NCBI RefSeq assembly: GCF_020405185.1
Contig: NZ_CP084463.1
Coordinates: 1,736,001 to 1,800,000, forward strand
Source: Halomicrobium salinisoli
GTDB lineage: Archaea > Halobacteriota > Halobacteria > Halobacteriales > Haloarculaceae
Direction: 5' to 3'
DNA: 64,000 nt
The notes beneath the pieces were generated by a model. That model ran no database searches. It was not told the DNA's origin and saw only the letters and a program-made list of their open reading frames with translations. The translations under genes were made by a program, and so were the position numbers. Numbering within the stretch: the first letter of the stretch is position 1; each line of letters opens with the position of its first letter. This document shows, one piece after another, positions 26,436 through 35,802 of this stretch.

Positions 26436-27494
26436 TTAGACGTCGACGGCGAAGGGCGCGTACTCGTCGGCGCCGGCGGCGAACGCGGCCAGCAGGTCCG
26501 CCGCCGCGTCCAGGTCCTCGGGGTCGATCACCTCGACCGGCGTGTGCATGTACCGGTTGGGGAGGCCGAGGTTCAGCGAGGGGATGCCGCCGCGGGACGT
26601 GTAGAAGGCGTCCGCGTCGGTGCCCGTCCGGCTGCCGGTCGCCTGGAGCTGGACGTCGATTTCGGCGCCGTCGGCCGCGTCGCGGACGGCGTCGACGAGC
26701 ACGGGATGGTTCGCGCTGCCGCGGGAGACCACCGGACCGCCGCCGAGTTCGACGCCGGTCGAGCGCTTGCCCGGCGACCCGGGCTGGTCGGTGGCGTGGG
26801 TCACGTCGGCCGCGACGGCGGCGTCGAGTTCGAGGTCGAAGCCGACCATCCGCGCGCCCTGCAGGCCGACCTCCTCCTGGACGGTCGAGACGGCGACCAC
26901 GGTCGCGTCGGTCCCGCGCTCGGCGACCCGCCGGAGCGCCTCGGCCGCGGTCCAGATTCCGACCCTGTTGTCCATCCCGCGGGCCGCGAGGCGGCCGTTC
27001 TCCAGCTCCGAGAGCGTCTGATCGAAGGTGACCGGGTCGCCCCGGTCGACCAGGGCCTCGGCCTCGTCGCCGTCCGCGGCGCCGACGTCGACGTGCAGTT
27101 CGGTGACGTCCGCCACCTCGTCGTCGGCGGTGTCCCGCAGGTGGATCGCCGTCTGGCCGACCACGCCCGGGACCGTCCCGTCCGCGGCGTGGATCCTGAC
27201 GTGCTGGCCCCGGGAGACAGTCCGGTCGGACCCGCCGATGCGCTCCAGCCGGACGAACCCGTTGTCGGTGACGTCGCGGACGATGAACCCGATTTCGTCG
27301 CCGTGGCCGGCCAGCGCGATCGTCGGCTCCCCGCCCTCCAGGACCGCGACGGCGTTGCCGTAGTCGTCGGTCCGGACCTCGTCGGCGAACTCGCTCACGT
27401 AGTCGATCCAGCGGCGCTGTCCCTCGGCCTCGAAGCCCGAGGGCGAAGCGGTCGTCAGCAGCTCCTCCAGAAACTCGCGTCGTCGCTCGTCCAT
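26436..27494 (-). CDS. M42-family metallo-aminopeptidase
   Basis: Predicted 352 residues. Cocatalytic zinc ligands and catalytic residues are visible as LAGHGDEIGF (His-x-Asp), ARGMDNRVG (bridging Asp), VQEEVGLQGA (catalytic Glu and ligand), ADVTHATD and RYMHTPVEV (last His). The inserted PDZ-like subdomain spans about 70-165. M42 enzymes form tetrahedral dodecamers that trim short peptides from the proteasome. Monocistronic. Confidence 0.92.
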   Translation of the reverse strand: MDERRREFLEELLTTASPSGFEAEGQRRWIDYVSEFADEVRTDDYGNAVAVLEGGEPTIALAGHGDEIGFIVRDVTDNGFVRLERIGGSDRTVSRGQHVRIHAADGTVPGVVGQTAIHLRDTADDEVADVTELHVDVGAADGDEAEALVDRGDPVTFDQTLSELENGRLAARGMDNRVGIWTAAEALRRVAERGTDATVVAVSTVQEEVGLQGARMVGFDLELDAAVAADVTHATDQPGSPGKRSTGVELGGGPVVSRGSANHPVLVDAVRDAADGAEIDVQLQATGSRTGTDADAFYTSRGGIPSLNLGLPNRYMHTPVEVIDPEDLDAAADLLAAFAAGADEYAPFAVDV

Positions 27495-27861
27495 GCCCGC
27501 GGGTTACGCGTGGGCCGCCATGAAGCCCGCGGGTCCGCCGCGGGCGGTCCCGAGGAACGGCCGCTTGCGAGGGGCGCGTCGACGCGTCGAGCCATTCGAC
27601 ACCGAACACCGCGCTTTCGCCCGCGAAACCGTCCGCACCGCGTGATTTCCCCTTAGTATTCGGGGCTTACACGGTCCGCAGTGCCGCCACCGTCGGGGCG
27701 CCGACGGTCGGCGGTCCGCGGTCGGCACAGACAGACACCCTCGACGGTCAGTTCGAGGGCCTTGCCCCAACGACGGCCCTCCCGGAGGCGGCCCTAAGTC
27801 CGGGTTTCCGCTCGCTAGCCGACGCATGACTTTCGCTGGATAGCCCGAAGCCCCGGGCGCA
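27495..27861. other. Intergenic region with no gene seen
   Basis: A 367-base divergent gap between the M42 peptidase and the cupredoxin gene. It is GC-rich with short palindromes (for example CCCGCGGG twice near 27495 and 27535) and a small A/T-richer patch near 27650 (CCTTAGTATT). Open frames here are short, Arg- or Pro-rich and not supported. Confidence 0.5.
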
Positions 27862-29166
27862 ATGTCGAACGACACCGAGCAGACTGACGACGGACGCTTC
27901 GCGGTGGATCGCCGTTCGATGCTCGCCCTCATGGGCGCCGGCGGCGCGTCGCTGGCGCTGACGGGAGGGGTGGGAAGCGGTGCCGCACAGGTCGACGGCG
28001 ACGGCGGCGACGGCTCCGCCGACCGCTGCGAGGCCTGCATCGATCCGTACACGGGCTATCTCGTCCCCGGGGACGCGGCCGCCGGGGCCGACGCCGGCGG
28101 CGGTGCCGTGGGCAACGAGACGAACGGAACGACGACCGACGACGCCGCCGGCGGAGCGGCCGCCAACGAGACGGACGGGGAGTCCGCGGTCGACGCCACC
28201 GACGGCGAGGCGGACGACAACGGCTCCGACGACGAGGCGGACGACGGACTGCCCGAACCCGGGTTCGTAGACGACGAGGAGGCGGACGACAGCGAGGGCG
28301 GGACTGGCGGCGGCGCGCAGGCGCCCGGCGAGACGGAGGCGTTCGACCCCGCCGTCACCATCACGATGAACATCGGCGACGCCGACGTCGTCTTCCCCGA
28401 CGACGGTGCGGGCGGGGCGACGGACAACGAGACGGACGCCGGCCTCGGCGACAACGGGACCGACGGCGGTGCCCTCGGCAACGAGACCGCGGACGACGAG
28501 ACTGACAGCGCCCTCGACGACGAGACCGACGACGGGGTCGCGGACAACGAGAGCGAGGGCACGCTGACCGACACGACCGACGAGCAGGCCGCCGCGTTCA
28601 CCCAGCAGGAGCAGGAGGGGTTCCCGGACTTCTACTTCGATCCGGTCGGCGTCCGGGTGTCGCCCGGCGACGTCGTCGCGTTCCAGCCACAGGAGGGCGT
28701 CCACACCGTCACGGCCTACGACCCCCGCTACTACGACCTCCCCGAGAGGATCCCCGACGGTGCGGCGGGCCTGTCGTCGCCGCCGATCACCGGGGGCGAC
28801 ACCTGGTACTACCGGTTCGACGAGACCGGCGTCTACGACCTGTTCTGCCTGCCCCACGAGCAGTTCGGCATGGTCGTCCGGATCGTCGTGGCCGAGGAGG
28901 ACGGCGAGGTGCCCGAGGGCTACGACGTCGCCGAGGGCGCGGACGGCGAGGCGGACGGCGGCCTCGGTAACGAGTCCGAGGGCAACGCGACCGACGCCGG
29001 CACCGCACAGGACGGCGACGGCGTCGCCGCCTCCCAGGCCGGCGTCTCGGACATCGCGCTCAGCGTCTTCCAGTCGCCGGAGATGGACCCGGAGAACATC
29101 GTCGAGGAGGGGCCGATCGCCTGGACGGAGCTGAGCGAGGTCGAGTCCCAGCCCCCGGCGAACTGA
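27862..29166 (+). CDS. Halocyanin-like blue copper protein with sequon-rich linkers
   Basis: Predicted 434 residues. The N-terminus has a twin-Arg signal (VDRRSMLALMGAGGASLAL). A long acidic, low-complexity region (about 50-250) is built of GNETD/DNETD-like units and contains many N-x-T sequons. The cupredoxin domain follows (about 250-350) with type-1 copper ligands His281, Cys329, His332 and Met337 in VHTVTAYDPR and FCLPHEQFGM. After it come another NES/NAT-rich segment and a short conserved tail. It is likely a cell-surface electron carrier, and much longer than ordinary halocyanins (about 150-160). No C-terminal anchor is seen, so attachment may rely on the Tat signal (no lipobox Cys visible). 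Confidence 0.83.
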   Translation: MSNDTEQTDDGRFAVDRRSMLALMGAGGASLALTGGVGSGAAQVDGDGGDGSADRCEACIDPYTGYLVPGDAAAGADAGGGAVGNETNGTTTDDAAGGAAANETDGESAVDATDGEADDNGSDDEADDGLPEPGFVDDEEADDSEGGTGGGAQAPGETEAFDPAVTITMNIGDADVVFPDDGAGGATDNETDAGLGDNGTDGGALGNETADDETDSALDDETDDGVADNESEGTLTDTTDEQAAAFTQQEQEGFPDFYFDPVGVRVSPGDVVAFQPQEGVHTVTAYDPRYYDLPERIPDGAAGLSSPPITGGDTWYYRFDETGVYDLFCLPHEQFGMVVRIVVAEEDGEVPEGYDVAEGADGEADGGLGNESEGNATDAGTAQDGDGVAASQAGVSDIALSVFQSPEMDPENIVEEGPIAWTELSEVESQPPAN

Positions 29167-29287
29167 TCGCCGGGCGGTCCCCCGCCGCGGCCGCCGTCGT
29201 CGCGTCCCCGCCGTCTCTCTCCCGCGACCGCCGCAGCGACGACGCTATCGGGAGAAGGCCTTTGCCCCGGGGCTACGACGTGGACGT

Positions 29288-30247
29288 ATGGGACTGTATC
29301 GCAGCGTGCAGGCCGTCGCCGGCGCGTCCGGCGACGGACCGATCGACTGGAACGCCGTCGCGGACGCGGCGAAGGGCGCCACCGAGCCCGGCTCAATCGA
29401 CCTCACCGAGGCCGAGCAGCGCGCCTACGCCGACGACGTGCGGGCGGCCCGCGACCGCGTCCGCGAGGTGGCCGGCGTCGGCTTCGACCTCCCCGACACC
29501 GTCGAGGTCCAGCACCGCCACCACTGGATCGACGCCAACATCGCCACCTTCGAGCGGGTGATGCGCCCCCTCGAGGAGCAGGCCAAACTCATGCCCGGCC
29601 TCGCGCGGATCGCCAACACCGGGTCGATGGCCTTCGCGCTCTCCTTCCTCGGGCGGAACGTCCTTGGCCAGTACGACCCGCTGCTTTTGGCGGACACCGA
29701 CGGCGGTGCAGACCACAAGCTGTACTTCGTCCACCCGAACATCGGCCGCGTCGCGGACATGCTCCAGGTGGACCGCGACCGGTTCCGCCGCTGGATCGCC
29801 TTCCACGAGGTGGCCCACGCCGCCGAGTTCGGCGCGGCGCCGTGGCTCTCCGAGCACCTGGAAGAGAATTTGGAACGGACCGTCGAGGCGCTGACCGACG
29901 GCTCGCTGGACCGGGAGTCGCTCGGGGAACTGGACGCCACCATGACCGCGGTCGAGGGGTACGCCGAGCTGGTGATGGACCGGGCGTTCGACGACGAGTA
30001 CGACGACCTCCGGCGGAAGCTCGACGAGCGCCGCAAGGGACGGGGCCCCGTCGCGCAGCTCGTCCGGCGGCTGCTGGGCCTGGGGATGAAGCGCCGCCAG
30101 TACGAGCGCGGCAAGCGGTTCTTCGACGCCGTCGCCGACGAGCGCGGCGTCGACGGCGCCGGCAAGGTCTGGGAGGCCCCCGAGAACCTCCCGACCGACG
30201 AGGAACTCGACCACCCCCGCGCCTGGCTCGCGCGCGTCGACCCCTGA
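29288..30247 (+). CDS. Zinc-dependent metalloprotease-like protein (F420-associated, zincin_2 family)
   Basis: Predicted 319 residues. FHEVAHAAEFGAAPWL carries the HExxH zinc motif (His173, Glu174, His177), a feature of the PF10103/DUF2342 group sometimes annotated as coenzyme F420 biosynthesis-associated. Conserved surroundings include HHWIDANIATFERVM and VEGYAELVMDRAFDDEYDDL. No signal peptide, so cytoplasmic. Whether it cleaves protein is untested for most members. It stands downstream of the copper protein with its own gap of about 120 bases. Confidence 0.82.
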   Translation: MGLYRSVQAVAGASGDGPIDWNAVADAAKGATEPGSIDLTEAEQRAYADDVRAARDRVREVAGVGFDLPDTVEVQHRHHWIDANIATFERVMRPLEEQAKLMPGLARIANTGSMAFALSFLGRNVLGQYDPLLLADTDGGADHKLYFVHPNIGRVADMLQVDRDRFRRWIAFHEVAHAAEFGAAPWLSEHLEENLERTVEALTDGSLDRESLGELDATMTAVEGYAELVMDRAFDDEYDDLRRKLDERRKGRGPVAQLVRRLLGLGMKRRQYERGKRFFDAVADERGVDGAGKVWEAPENLPTDEELDHPRAWLARVDP

Positions 30248-30274
30248 TTCGATTTCGTCGATAGTATCGCGGAA

Positions 30275-30283
30275 TTTTATATA
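30275..30283 (+). promoter_or_regulatory. TATA box of the lipoprotein gene
   Basis: TTTTATATA centred 27 bases before the ATG at 30306, inside an A/T-rich patch (GTATCGCGGAATTTTATATA); leaderless transcript expected. Confidence 0.65.
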
Positions 30284-30305
30284 CGGTGACGAGGCAGCGC
30301 CGGCT

Positions 30306-30920
30306 ATGCGAACCCGATCGATCGCTCTGTGTCTCCTCGTTGTGCTGGCGGGCTGTACGGGGACGGGAGGCGACCCCGGAACCGAACCGTCCACCGCCAC
30401 GCACGTGACGACCGAGACCGCGACGCCGAACGCTACACCGACGCCGATCGCCACGCCGACGGCTACACCGACAGCGACTGCGACGCCGACGCAAACGGCT
30501 ACGCCGACGGCGACTGAAACGGCGACGCAGGCCTCCAGATCGGAACCGGTCGAAGTGAACAGGTCCGAGTTCCGGGAAGTGTTCCACGGCGTCCTCGAAG
30601 ACAACAACGTCAGCATCGCGTCGACCCGGTACGACGGATCGACGCTCGAAATGAACTACACCGAGTACAGCGAGAACGAGACGGTCAGGCACGCGCGGGC
30701 CATCCTCGTCGCTGTTACGTTCGCCGACATGGTAAACGCGACGCGCGGATACGCCCCGCTGGAACTGCGCTACTACCTGACGACCGAAGACGGGACGCGC
30801 TCGCGTCCGCTCGTCGTCGAACTCGAGACGGCCGAGCGGTACAGCGACGGGGAACTGAGCTACGAGGAGTACGTGAAGCAGGTCTTGGATCAGCCGGACT
30901 CCGAGTCCCGGCATCGCTGA
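30306..30920 (+). CDS. Secreted lipoprotein with Thr/Pro-rich stalk
   Basis: Predicted 204 residues. Signal MRTRSIALCLLVVLAGC has a lipobox LAGC with Cys17 as the lipidated residue. Residues about 25-77 are a repetitive ATPTAT-type stalk encoded by degenerate ACGCCGACGGC units, a typical O-glycosylated spacer. The C-terminal 120 residues form a mixed alpha/beta domain (SEFREVFHGVLEDNNVSIA onward) with several N-x-T/S sequons. I do not recognise the domain. Confidence 0.72.
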   Translation: MRTRSIALCLLVVLAGCTGTGGDPGTEPSTATHVTTETATPNATPTPIATPTATPTATATPTQTATPTATETATQASRSEPVEVNRSEFREVFHGVLEDNNVSIASTRYDGSTLEMNYTEYSENETVRHARAILVAVTFADMVNATRGYAPLELRYYLTTEDGTRSRPLVVELETAERYSDGELSYEEYVKQVLDQPDSESRHR

Positions 30921-30959
30921 CGTGCCCGGAGAGCCCTCTCGAAGCGATCGCCACCGGGC

Positions 30960-31193
30960 TCAGCGCCGCCCGCGCCGATTGTCCAGCCGCGACATGCTGT
31001 CGGGGAAGACCCACCACCCGAGGACGGCGCCGACAGTCGTCCCGACCAGGCCCATTGCGCCCGCCAGCGGGAGATCGGCGCCGCCGTGGGCCGACACCAG
31101 CGCCATCGAGAGGCCGACGAAGATGGCGAACCCGATCCGGAACTTGAACATGAACGACCGGCTGTTCTCGGCGTCGATGGAGGGGCCGACCAT
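30960..31193 (-). CDS. Small two-helix membrane protein
   Basis: Predicted 77 residues with two hydrophobic helices (FRIGFAIFVGLSMALVSAH and PLAGAMGLVGTTVGAVLGWW) and a basic tail (RLDNRRGRR). Its ATG shares one base with the stop of the upstream SnoaL-like gene (TGATG), so it is coupled to it. Unknown function. Confidence 0.6.
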   Translation of the reverse strand: MVGPSIDAENSRSFMFKFRIGFAIFVGLSMALVSAHGGADLPLAGAMGLVGTTVGAVLGWWVFPDSMSRLDNRRGRR

Positions 31194-31603
31194 CACAGCG
31201 CCTCCGTCGTCGAGACGTGCATCCCCACGAAGCGCCACTCGCCGTCGGCGGCCGGCTCGCCGTCGCTGCGCCGCTCCAGCGTCCCGGACCAGCGCGTCTC
31301 GAACTCGTATCGGATCCGCCGCTCCGCGTCCGTCCAGCCCATGAACATCTGGTCGCTGAACCAGGCGTGCGCGTCGCGTTCGGTCACCCGGAGGGCGCGG
31401 CTCTCGACGGTCCAGCCCTCCGTGCGCTCGGTCTGCTCGCGCAGCCCCGACTGGACCTCGTCGCCGACCAGCCGCTCGGAGACGCCGTACTTCACGACGT
31501 CCGGGTCGTCGGCGAAGAAGGGTGCCAGCGGCTCGCCCTCGCGGAGCGACTCGTAGTAGCGGCGAACGGTCGCCGCGGCCGAGTCTGCGTCGCCCTCGTC
31601 CAT
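31193..31603 (-). CDS. SnoaL-like / NTF2-fold protein
   Basis: Predicted 136 residues. An N-terminal helix (AATVRRYYESLREGEPLAPFF) followed by KYGVSERLVGDEV and long strands WRFVGMHVSTT fits the SnoaL/NTF2-like cone fold of DUF3225-type proteins, which bind or turn over small molecules. No catalytic residue can be assigned. It is the first gene of a two-gene unit with the small membrane protein. Confidence 0.72.
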   Translation of the reverse strand: MDEGDADSAAATVRRYYESLREGEPLAPFFADDPDVVKYGVSERLVGDEVQSGLREQTERTEGWTVESRALRVTERDAHAWFSDQMFMGWTDAERRIRYEFETRWSGTLERRSDGEPAADGEWRFVGMHVSTTEAL

Positions 31604-31625
31604 GGCGACCAGTCGGGGTCCCGGC

Positions 31626-32171
31626 CTAATAGAAACCGCGTTCCACGTCGTCGTCGATGACGTCCTCGAACTCCTTGTCCAGCAGCTCCTCGGCCTCCTC
31701 GAAGGTTTCCGTCAGCTCGTCCATGACCTCGGGCCGGTCGTGGTGGTCGAACTCCATGGGCCCGTAGGCGGGCGAGTCCATCGCGTCCATGACGTCCTCG
31801 AAGAGGGCGTCGGGCGTGGTCGGGGCCTCGGCGTGGGTCTGTAACACGGTCTCCAGGCGCTTGGCCATGTCCTCGGCCTCGTCCTCGTCCTCGGCGGGCT
31901 GCTGGACGCCGAAGAGACCGGTGCCCTCCTCGGGGAAGAGGGGGTCCAGTTCGTCGTCGATGCGCCGGGCCACCTCGGCGCCGACGCCCTGGACCTCGAA
32001 GGGGTTCTTCGCGTAGGTCTTGAGCTGGTACACCCCCACCGTCGGGTGGCCGACGTAGAGGTCCTCGCCGATGCCGTTCGCGCGGTCGCCCCCCACGGCG
32101 CGCCACCCGTCCGGGTCGGCCTTCGACTCGACCACGTCCTCGAGGATGTCCTGCCAGTCGCGAACGCGCAT
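31626..32171 (-). CDS. Conserved haloarchaeal protein of unknown function
   Basis: Predicted 181 residues, acidic, no membrane segment. MRVRDWQDILEDVVESKADP, GEDLYVGHPTVGVYQLKTYA and NPFEVQGVGAEVARRIDDEL look conserved; the second half is helical and Asp/Glu-rich. The protein looks like a cytoplasmic alpha/beta domain. The ATG at 32171 is preferred over one five codons upstream because the Arg/Trp-rich segment starts there. It is divergent from the Dna2-like gene across about 135 bases; no function is inferred from that. Confidence 0.6.
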   Translation of the reverse strand: MRVRDWQDILEDVVESKADPDGWRAVGGDRANGIGEDLYVGHPTVGVYQLKTYAKNPFEVQGVGAEVARRIDDELDPLFPEEGTGLFGVQQPAEDEDEAEDMAKRLETVLQTHAEAPTTPDALFEDVMDAMDSPAYGPMEFDHHDRPEVMDELTETFEEAEELLDKEFEDVIDDDVERGFY

Positions 32172-32307
32172 ACGGGCAGTTTGCACGCACTTCGGAATGA
32201 ATCGTTCGGTTCGTGGGAACTATTGTCGGGACCCGGTCGGGCTGCCGGTTCGCGGAGCACAGAGCGGACCCACCGATCGGACCGAAGGCGTTTTTCCGAC
32301 CGCGCGC

Positions 32308-35022
32308 GTGGCAGTGAGCGTGCAACTGCGTGGGGTCGTCGTCGACGTCGCGGAACCGAAGACCGTCAGCACCCAGTACGGCGACCGGGACCTCTGCGAG
32401 GTCACGATCCGGCCGGACCGGGGACGGGGCGAGCCGACCACGGTGACGCTGTGGGGCAAGTGGACCGAGACGGCCGACTACCTCGACGAGGGGATGGAAC
32501 TGGCCGTCCACGACGCCGAGGAGCGGACGTACCAGGGCGAGCAGCAGTACTCCGTGGGCGGCGACGGCCGCGTCGTCGTGGAGCCGGACTTCCTCGTAGA
32601 CGTGACCGACGTCCGCTCGTGGGTACAGTGCCCGCGGATGTACTACCTCAACAAGATCGGCGGGACGCCGCAGGCCTACCCCGTCGTGAAGGGGACCATC
32701 GTCCACGAGGTGTTCGGCGACCTGCTCCGGGACCGCGACCTCGACGAGGCCGTCGAAGACCACGTCGAGCAGGCGGGCCTGGACCTGGGGCTGCTCGGTC
32801 AGGACGCCGAGGAGGTCGAGGCCGAAGTGCGCGACCACGCCTCGGCCATCCAGGGCTGGCTGAACCAGGGAACGTTGACCGAATCGGACGAGTGGCGCTC
32901 GGAGATGACGCTCATCAGCGAGCGTTACGGGCTGAAGGGGCGGGCCGACGCCGTCCGCCGCGGGATGCCCGTGGAGCTCAAGACGGGGAAGAACACGAAG
33001 CGGGACCCGCGCTTCCAGGACAAGATCCAGGCGGCCTGCTACGCGCTGATCCTCGGCGAGCGCCGCGAGGAGCCGCCGGACACGGGCACGCTCCTCTACA
33101 CCAAGAACGCTGCGGTGGATCGCAACGAGGAGTCCGGCGACCTCTCGCCCGCCAAGGACTTCTCCATCGGGACGGGACTGCTGGACTTCGTCGTCCGCAC
33201 GCGCAACGAGATCGCGGCGATGGAGGCCGACGCCGGCGTCCCCACGGGCTACGAGGCCGACGCGAAGTGCGAGTACTGCTTCGAGCAGGACACCTGCATG
33301 GCCGTGTCGGGACGGCTGAGCCAGGAGTCGAAGGCCGGGCAGGTCGGCTCGCCGATCCCAGAGGAGGAGCGCGACTACTTCGACCGTTTCTACCGCGCGA
33401 TCGAGGCCGAGCGACGGGCCGTCCACCGCGAGTACGCCAAGCTCTGGGACCAGACCGCCGAGGAGCGGGCGGACGACGACCGCGCGCTCGTGAATCTGGA
33501 GCCGCTCGGACGGAGTCAGCTGGACGGCGGCCGGTGGGAGCTCCGGGCCGCGGGCACGGGCGCCGTCTCGAAGATCCGCGAGGGTGACGTGGTGCTGGCC
33601 AGCGACGGCGACCCCGTCGGCGGCGACGCGGAACTGGCCCGCGTCGAGCGGCTGGGCGGCGTCGACGACGGAGAGGACGACGCCGACGTGGTCGTCACCA
33701 CCGACGAGCCCGTCGAGCTACGGCGGCTGGACGTCTACCCCTCCGAGATCGGCGCCGACCGGATGCTGACGGCGCTGCACGACGGCGTCCTGACCCAGCC
33801 GCCAGAGCAGAAGGACGTCCTGTTCGGCCGGCGCGAGCCCGAATTCGAGGAGGTCGACGAGACGTTCATCGACAACAACGAGGCGCAGAACGAGGCCGTC
33901 CGCAAAGCGGTCAGCGCCGAGGACCTCGCGCTGATCCACGGACCGCCGGGGACCGGGAAGACCTACACGCTGGCGCAGATCGTCCGCGCGCTCGTCGAGC
34001 GGGGCGACCGCGTCCTGCTGTCCGCGTTCACCAACCGCGCCGTCGACAACTGCATCGAGGCGCTGGAGGACCAGGGATTCGACGACGTCGTCCGCGTCGG
34101 CACCGAGAGCGGCGTGCGCGACGACATGCAGCAATACCGCCTCGAGGACGCGGGCGACCCCGACGACTGCGTCGACCGCCTGGAGTCGGCGGACGTCGTG
34201 GCGGCGACGACGGCCTCCTGCGGATCGCGGGTCATGCGCACCCAGTCGTTCGACGCCGCCATCGTCGACGAGGCCGGCCAGCTCACGGAACCGGCCACGC
34301 TCGCCGCGACGAACCTCGCCGACCGGTTCGTGCTCGTCGGCGACCACCAGCAGCTCCCGCCCGTGGTACAGGCCGAGGACGGCGGCTCGTTCTCCGACGC
34401 CGCGGACCTGAGCACGTCGCTGTTCCAGCGCCTGATCGAGGAGTATCCCGAGGCCGGCGTGATGCTCGACCGGCAGTACCGGATGGCCCAGCAGATCCAG
34501 GCGTTCGCCTCGCGGGAGTTTTACGACGGCCAGTTGCGCCCCGCGACGGGCGAAGTGGCCGCCCAGACAATCGACGACCTCGACGGCGTCGCCCTCGAGT
34601 CGCTCCCGGCCCACCTGCGGGACGGCGTGAACTTCGTCGACCCCGACGGCACCGCCGAGGGGAACACCAACCCGGCGGAGGCCGCCGCGGTCGCGGACGT
34701 GGTCGACGCCTACCTCGCGGCGGGCGTCCCGCCGGGCGACGTCGGCGTGATCGCGCCGTACCGCGCCCAGGTGGCCGAGATCGGCGGCCGCGTCCCCGAG
34801 GGCGTCGCCGTCGACACCGTCGACCGGTTCCAGGGCTCCAGCAAGGAGGTCATCGTCGTCTCCTTCGTCGCGACGGGATCGCTTGAGGGGCCGATCTTCG
34901 AGGACTACCGGCGGATCAACGTCGCTCTCACGCGGGCGAAGAAGGCGCTCGTCCTGGTGGGCGACGCCGACGCCCTGTCCACCGACGACGTCTACGGCCG
35001 GATGGTCGAGTGGGCGCGGTGA
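32308..35022 (+). CDS. Dna2-like protein: OB fold, Cas4-type nuclease and UPF1-type SF1 helicase
   Basis: Predicted 904 residues. An OB-like domain (1-100) precedes a RecB/Cas4-type nuclease whose four iron-sulfur cysteines are Cys108 (VQCPRMYYL) and Cys321, Cys324, Cys330 (CEYCFEQDTC). VELKTGK at about 222 gives the nuclease E-x-K. The SF1 helicase has Walker [11 protein letters not shown] (about 545), motif II IVDEAGQLTEP (about 652) and GDHQQLPPVV. This is the layout of eukaryotic Dna2, which trims flaps and resects ends. Start is one of three close GTG codons (32308, 32314, 32320); upstream frame lies in the promoter. The next gene, an HhH protein on the other strand, may share the pathway. 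Confidence 0.88.
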   Translation: MAVSVQLRGVVVDVAEPKTVSTQYGDRDLCEVTIRPDRGRGEPTTVTLWGKWTETADYLDEGMELAVHDAEERTYQGEQQYSVGGDGRVVVEPDFLVDVTDVRSWVQCPRMYYLNKIGGTPQAYPVVKGTIVHEVFGDLLRDRDLDEAVEDHVEQAGLDLGLLGQDAEEVEAEVRDHASAIQGWLNQGTLTESDEWRSEMTLISERYGLKGRADAVRRGMPVELKTGKNTKRDPRFQDKIQAACYALILGERREEPPDTGTLLYTKNAAVDRNEESGDLSPAKDFSIGTGLLDFVVRTRNEIAAMEADAGVPTGYEADAKCEYCFEQDTCMAVSGRLSQESKAGQVGSPIPEEERDYFDRFYRAIEAERRAVHREYAKLWDQTAEERADDDRALVNLEPLGRSQLDGGRWELRAAGTGAVSKIREGDVVLASDGDPVGGDAELARVERLGGVDDGEDDADVVVTTDEPVELRRLDVYPSEIGADRMLTALHDGVLTQPPEQKDVLFGRREPEFEEVDETFIDNNEAQNEAVRKAVSAEDLALIHGPPGTGKTYTLAQIVRALVERGDRVLLSAFTNRAVDNCIEALEDQGFDDVVRVGTESGVRDDMQQYRLEDAGDPDDCVDRLESADVVAATTASCGSRVMRTQSFDAAIVDEAGQLTEPATLAATNLADRFVLVGDHQQLPPVVQAEDGGSFSDAADLSTSLFQRLIEEYPEAGVMLDRQYRMAQQIQAFASREFYDGQLRPATGEVAAQTIDDLDGVALESLPAHLRDGVNFVDPDGTAEGNTNPAEAAAVADVVDAYLAAGVPPGDVGVIAPYRAQVAEIGGRVPEGVAVDTVDRFQGSSKEVIVVSFVATGSLEGPIFEDYRRINVALTRAKKALVLVGDADALSTDDVYGRMVEWAR

Positions 35023-35055
35023 CGGTCCCGTGGTGAGTGGGGCCGCGACCGAGCC

Positions 35056-35652
35056 CTACGAATCGAACTCCTCGGCGAACTCGCGGACGTTCTCGAGCGC
35101 CGAGGGGCCGACGCCGGAGACGGCAAGCAGCGCGTCGTCGCTCGCGCCGCGGACGTCGCTGACAGTCACGAAGCCCTGCGTCCGGAGCTTGCCGGCCGTC
35201 TCCGGACCGATGCCCGGGACGTCCTCGAAGGGGAACTCCTCGTCGGTGGCGTCGTCGCCGTCGTCGTCCGACTCGGCGTCGGCGTCCTCTTCTCCGTCGG
35301 GCGTCCGCCCGGCGACGAGGTCGAGCGCCTCGTCGAGCGCCTCGGCCTTGTGGGCGGCCTTCCGGCCCTCGGCGGCCTCGTACTCGGCGAGGGCGTCCCG
35401 GAGCCGGTCGTACTGCCCGGCGTCGACCGCGGGGTCGACCCCGCGGCGGACCCGGTAGCGGTTGCCCAGCTGCGACTCGAAGGAGTCTCGCGGCGTCAGG
35501 GTCGTCGACCCCGTCTCGTCGCGGACGAGGACGACGTGGTCGTCGACGTAGATGACCTTCCGCAGGTCGCCGCTGCGCTGGTCCTCGAAGACGAGCCCGA
35601 TCTGTGCGTCGGTCCTGGTGGTTTCCGTGGGAGCGAAGTTCGCTTCTGACAT
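35056..35652 (-). CDS. Helix-hairpin-helix DNA-binding protein
   Basis: Predicted 198 residues. The N-terminal 75 residues form a beta-rich domain (IGLVFEDQRSGDLRKVIYVD) that senses or binds a ligand unknown to me. A helical segment and an Asp/Glu-rich linker (about 115-140) lead to a C-terminal HhH pair, VPGIGPETAGKLRTQGFVTV and VSGVGPSALENVREFA, which binds DNA backbone without sequence preference. It converges with the Dna2-like gene, which makes a repair role plausible. Confidence 0.78.
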   Translation of the reverse strand: MSEANFAPTETTRTDAQIGLVFEDQRSGDLRKVIYVDDHVVLVRDETGSTTLTPRDSFESQLGNRYRVRRGVDPAVDAGQYDRLRDALAEYEAAEGRKAAHKAEALDEALDLVAGRTPDGEEDADAESDDDGDDATDEEFPFEDVPGIGPETAGKLRTQGFVTVSDVRGASDDALLAVSGVGPSALENVREFAEEFDS

Positions 35653-35802
35653 TGTCGGGTGAGACGTGTGCCTGGTGGTTTCTCGGTCGGCACAGCTGCC
35701 TCGGCTCTAGACTGGTCCCTGAGGGCCTTGTGTCCGTTGCTTTTCGCCGGCGAGTCGCCCCGCCGTAAGGGGGTTTCGAGTGCTTTCGGCGGGCCCCCGC
35801 GC

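Noticed and set aside
27504..28052. Minus-strand frame ending in GGPAGFMAAHA between the peptidase and the cupredoxin
   Set aside because: Overlaps the start of the copper protein, is Arg/Pro/Ser-rich, and has no promoter; treated as a shadow although its last 20 residues look less random.
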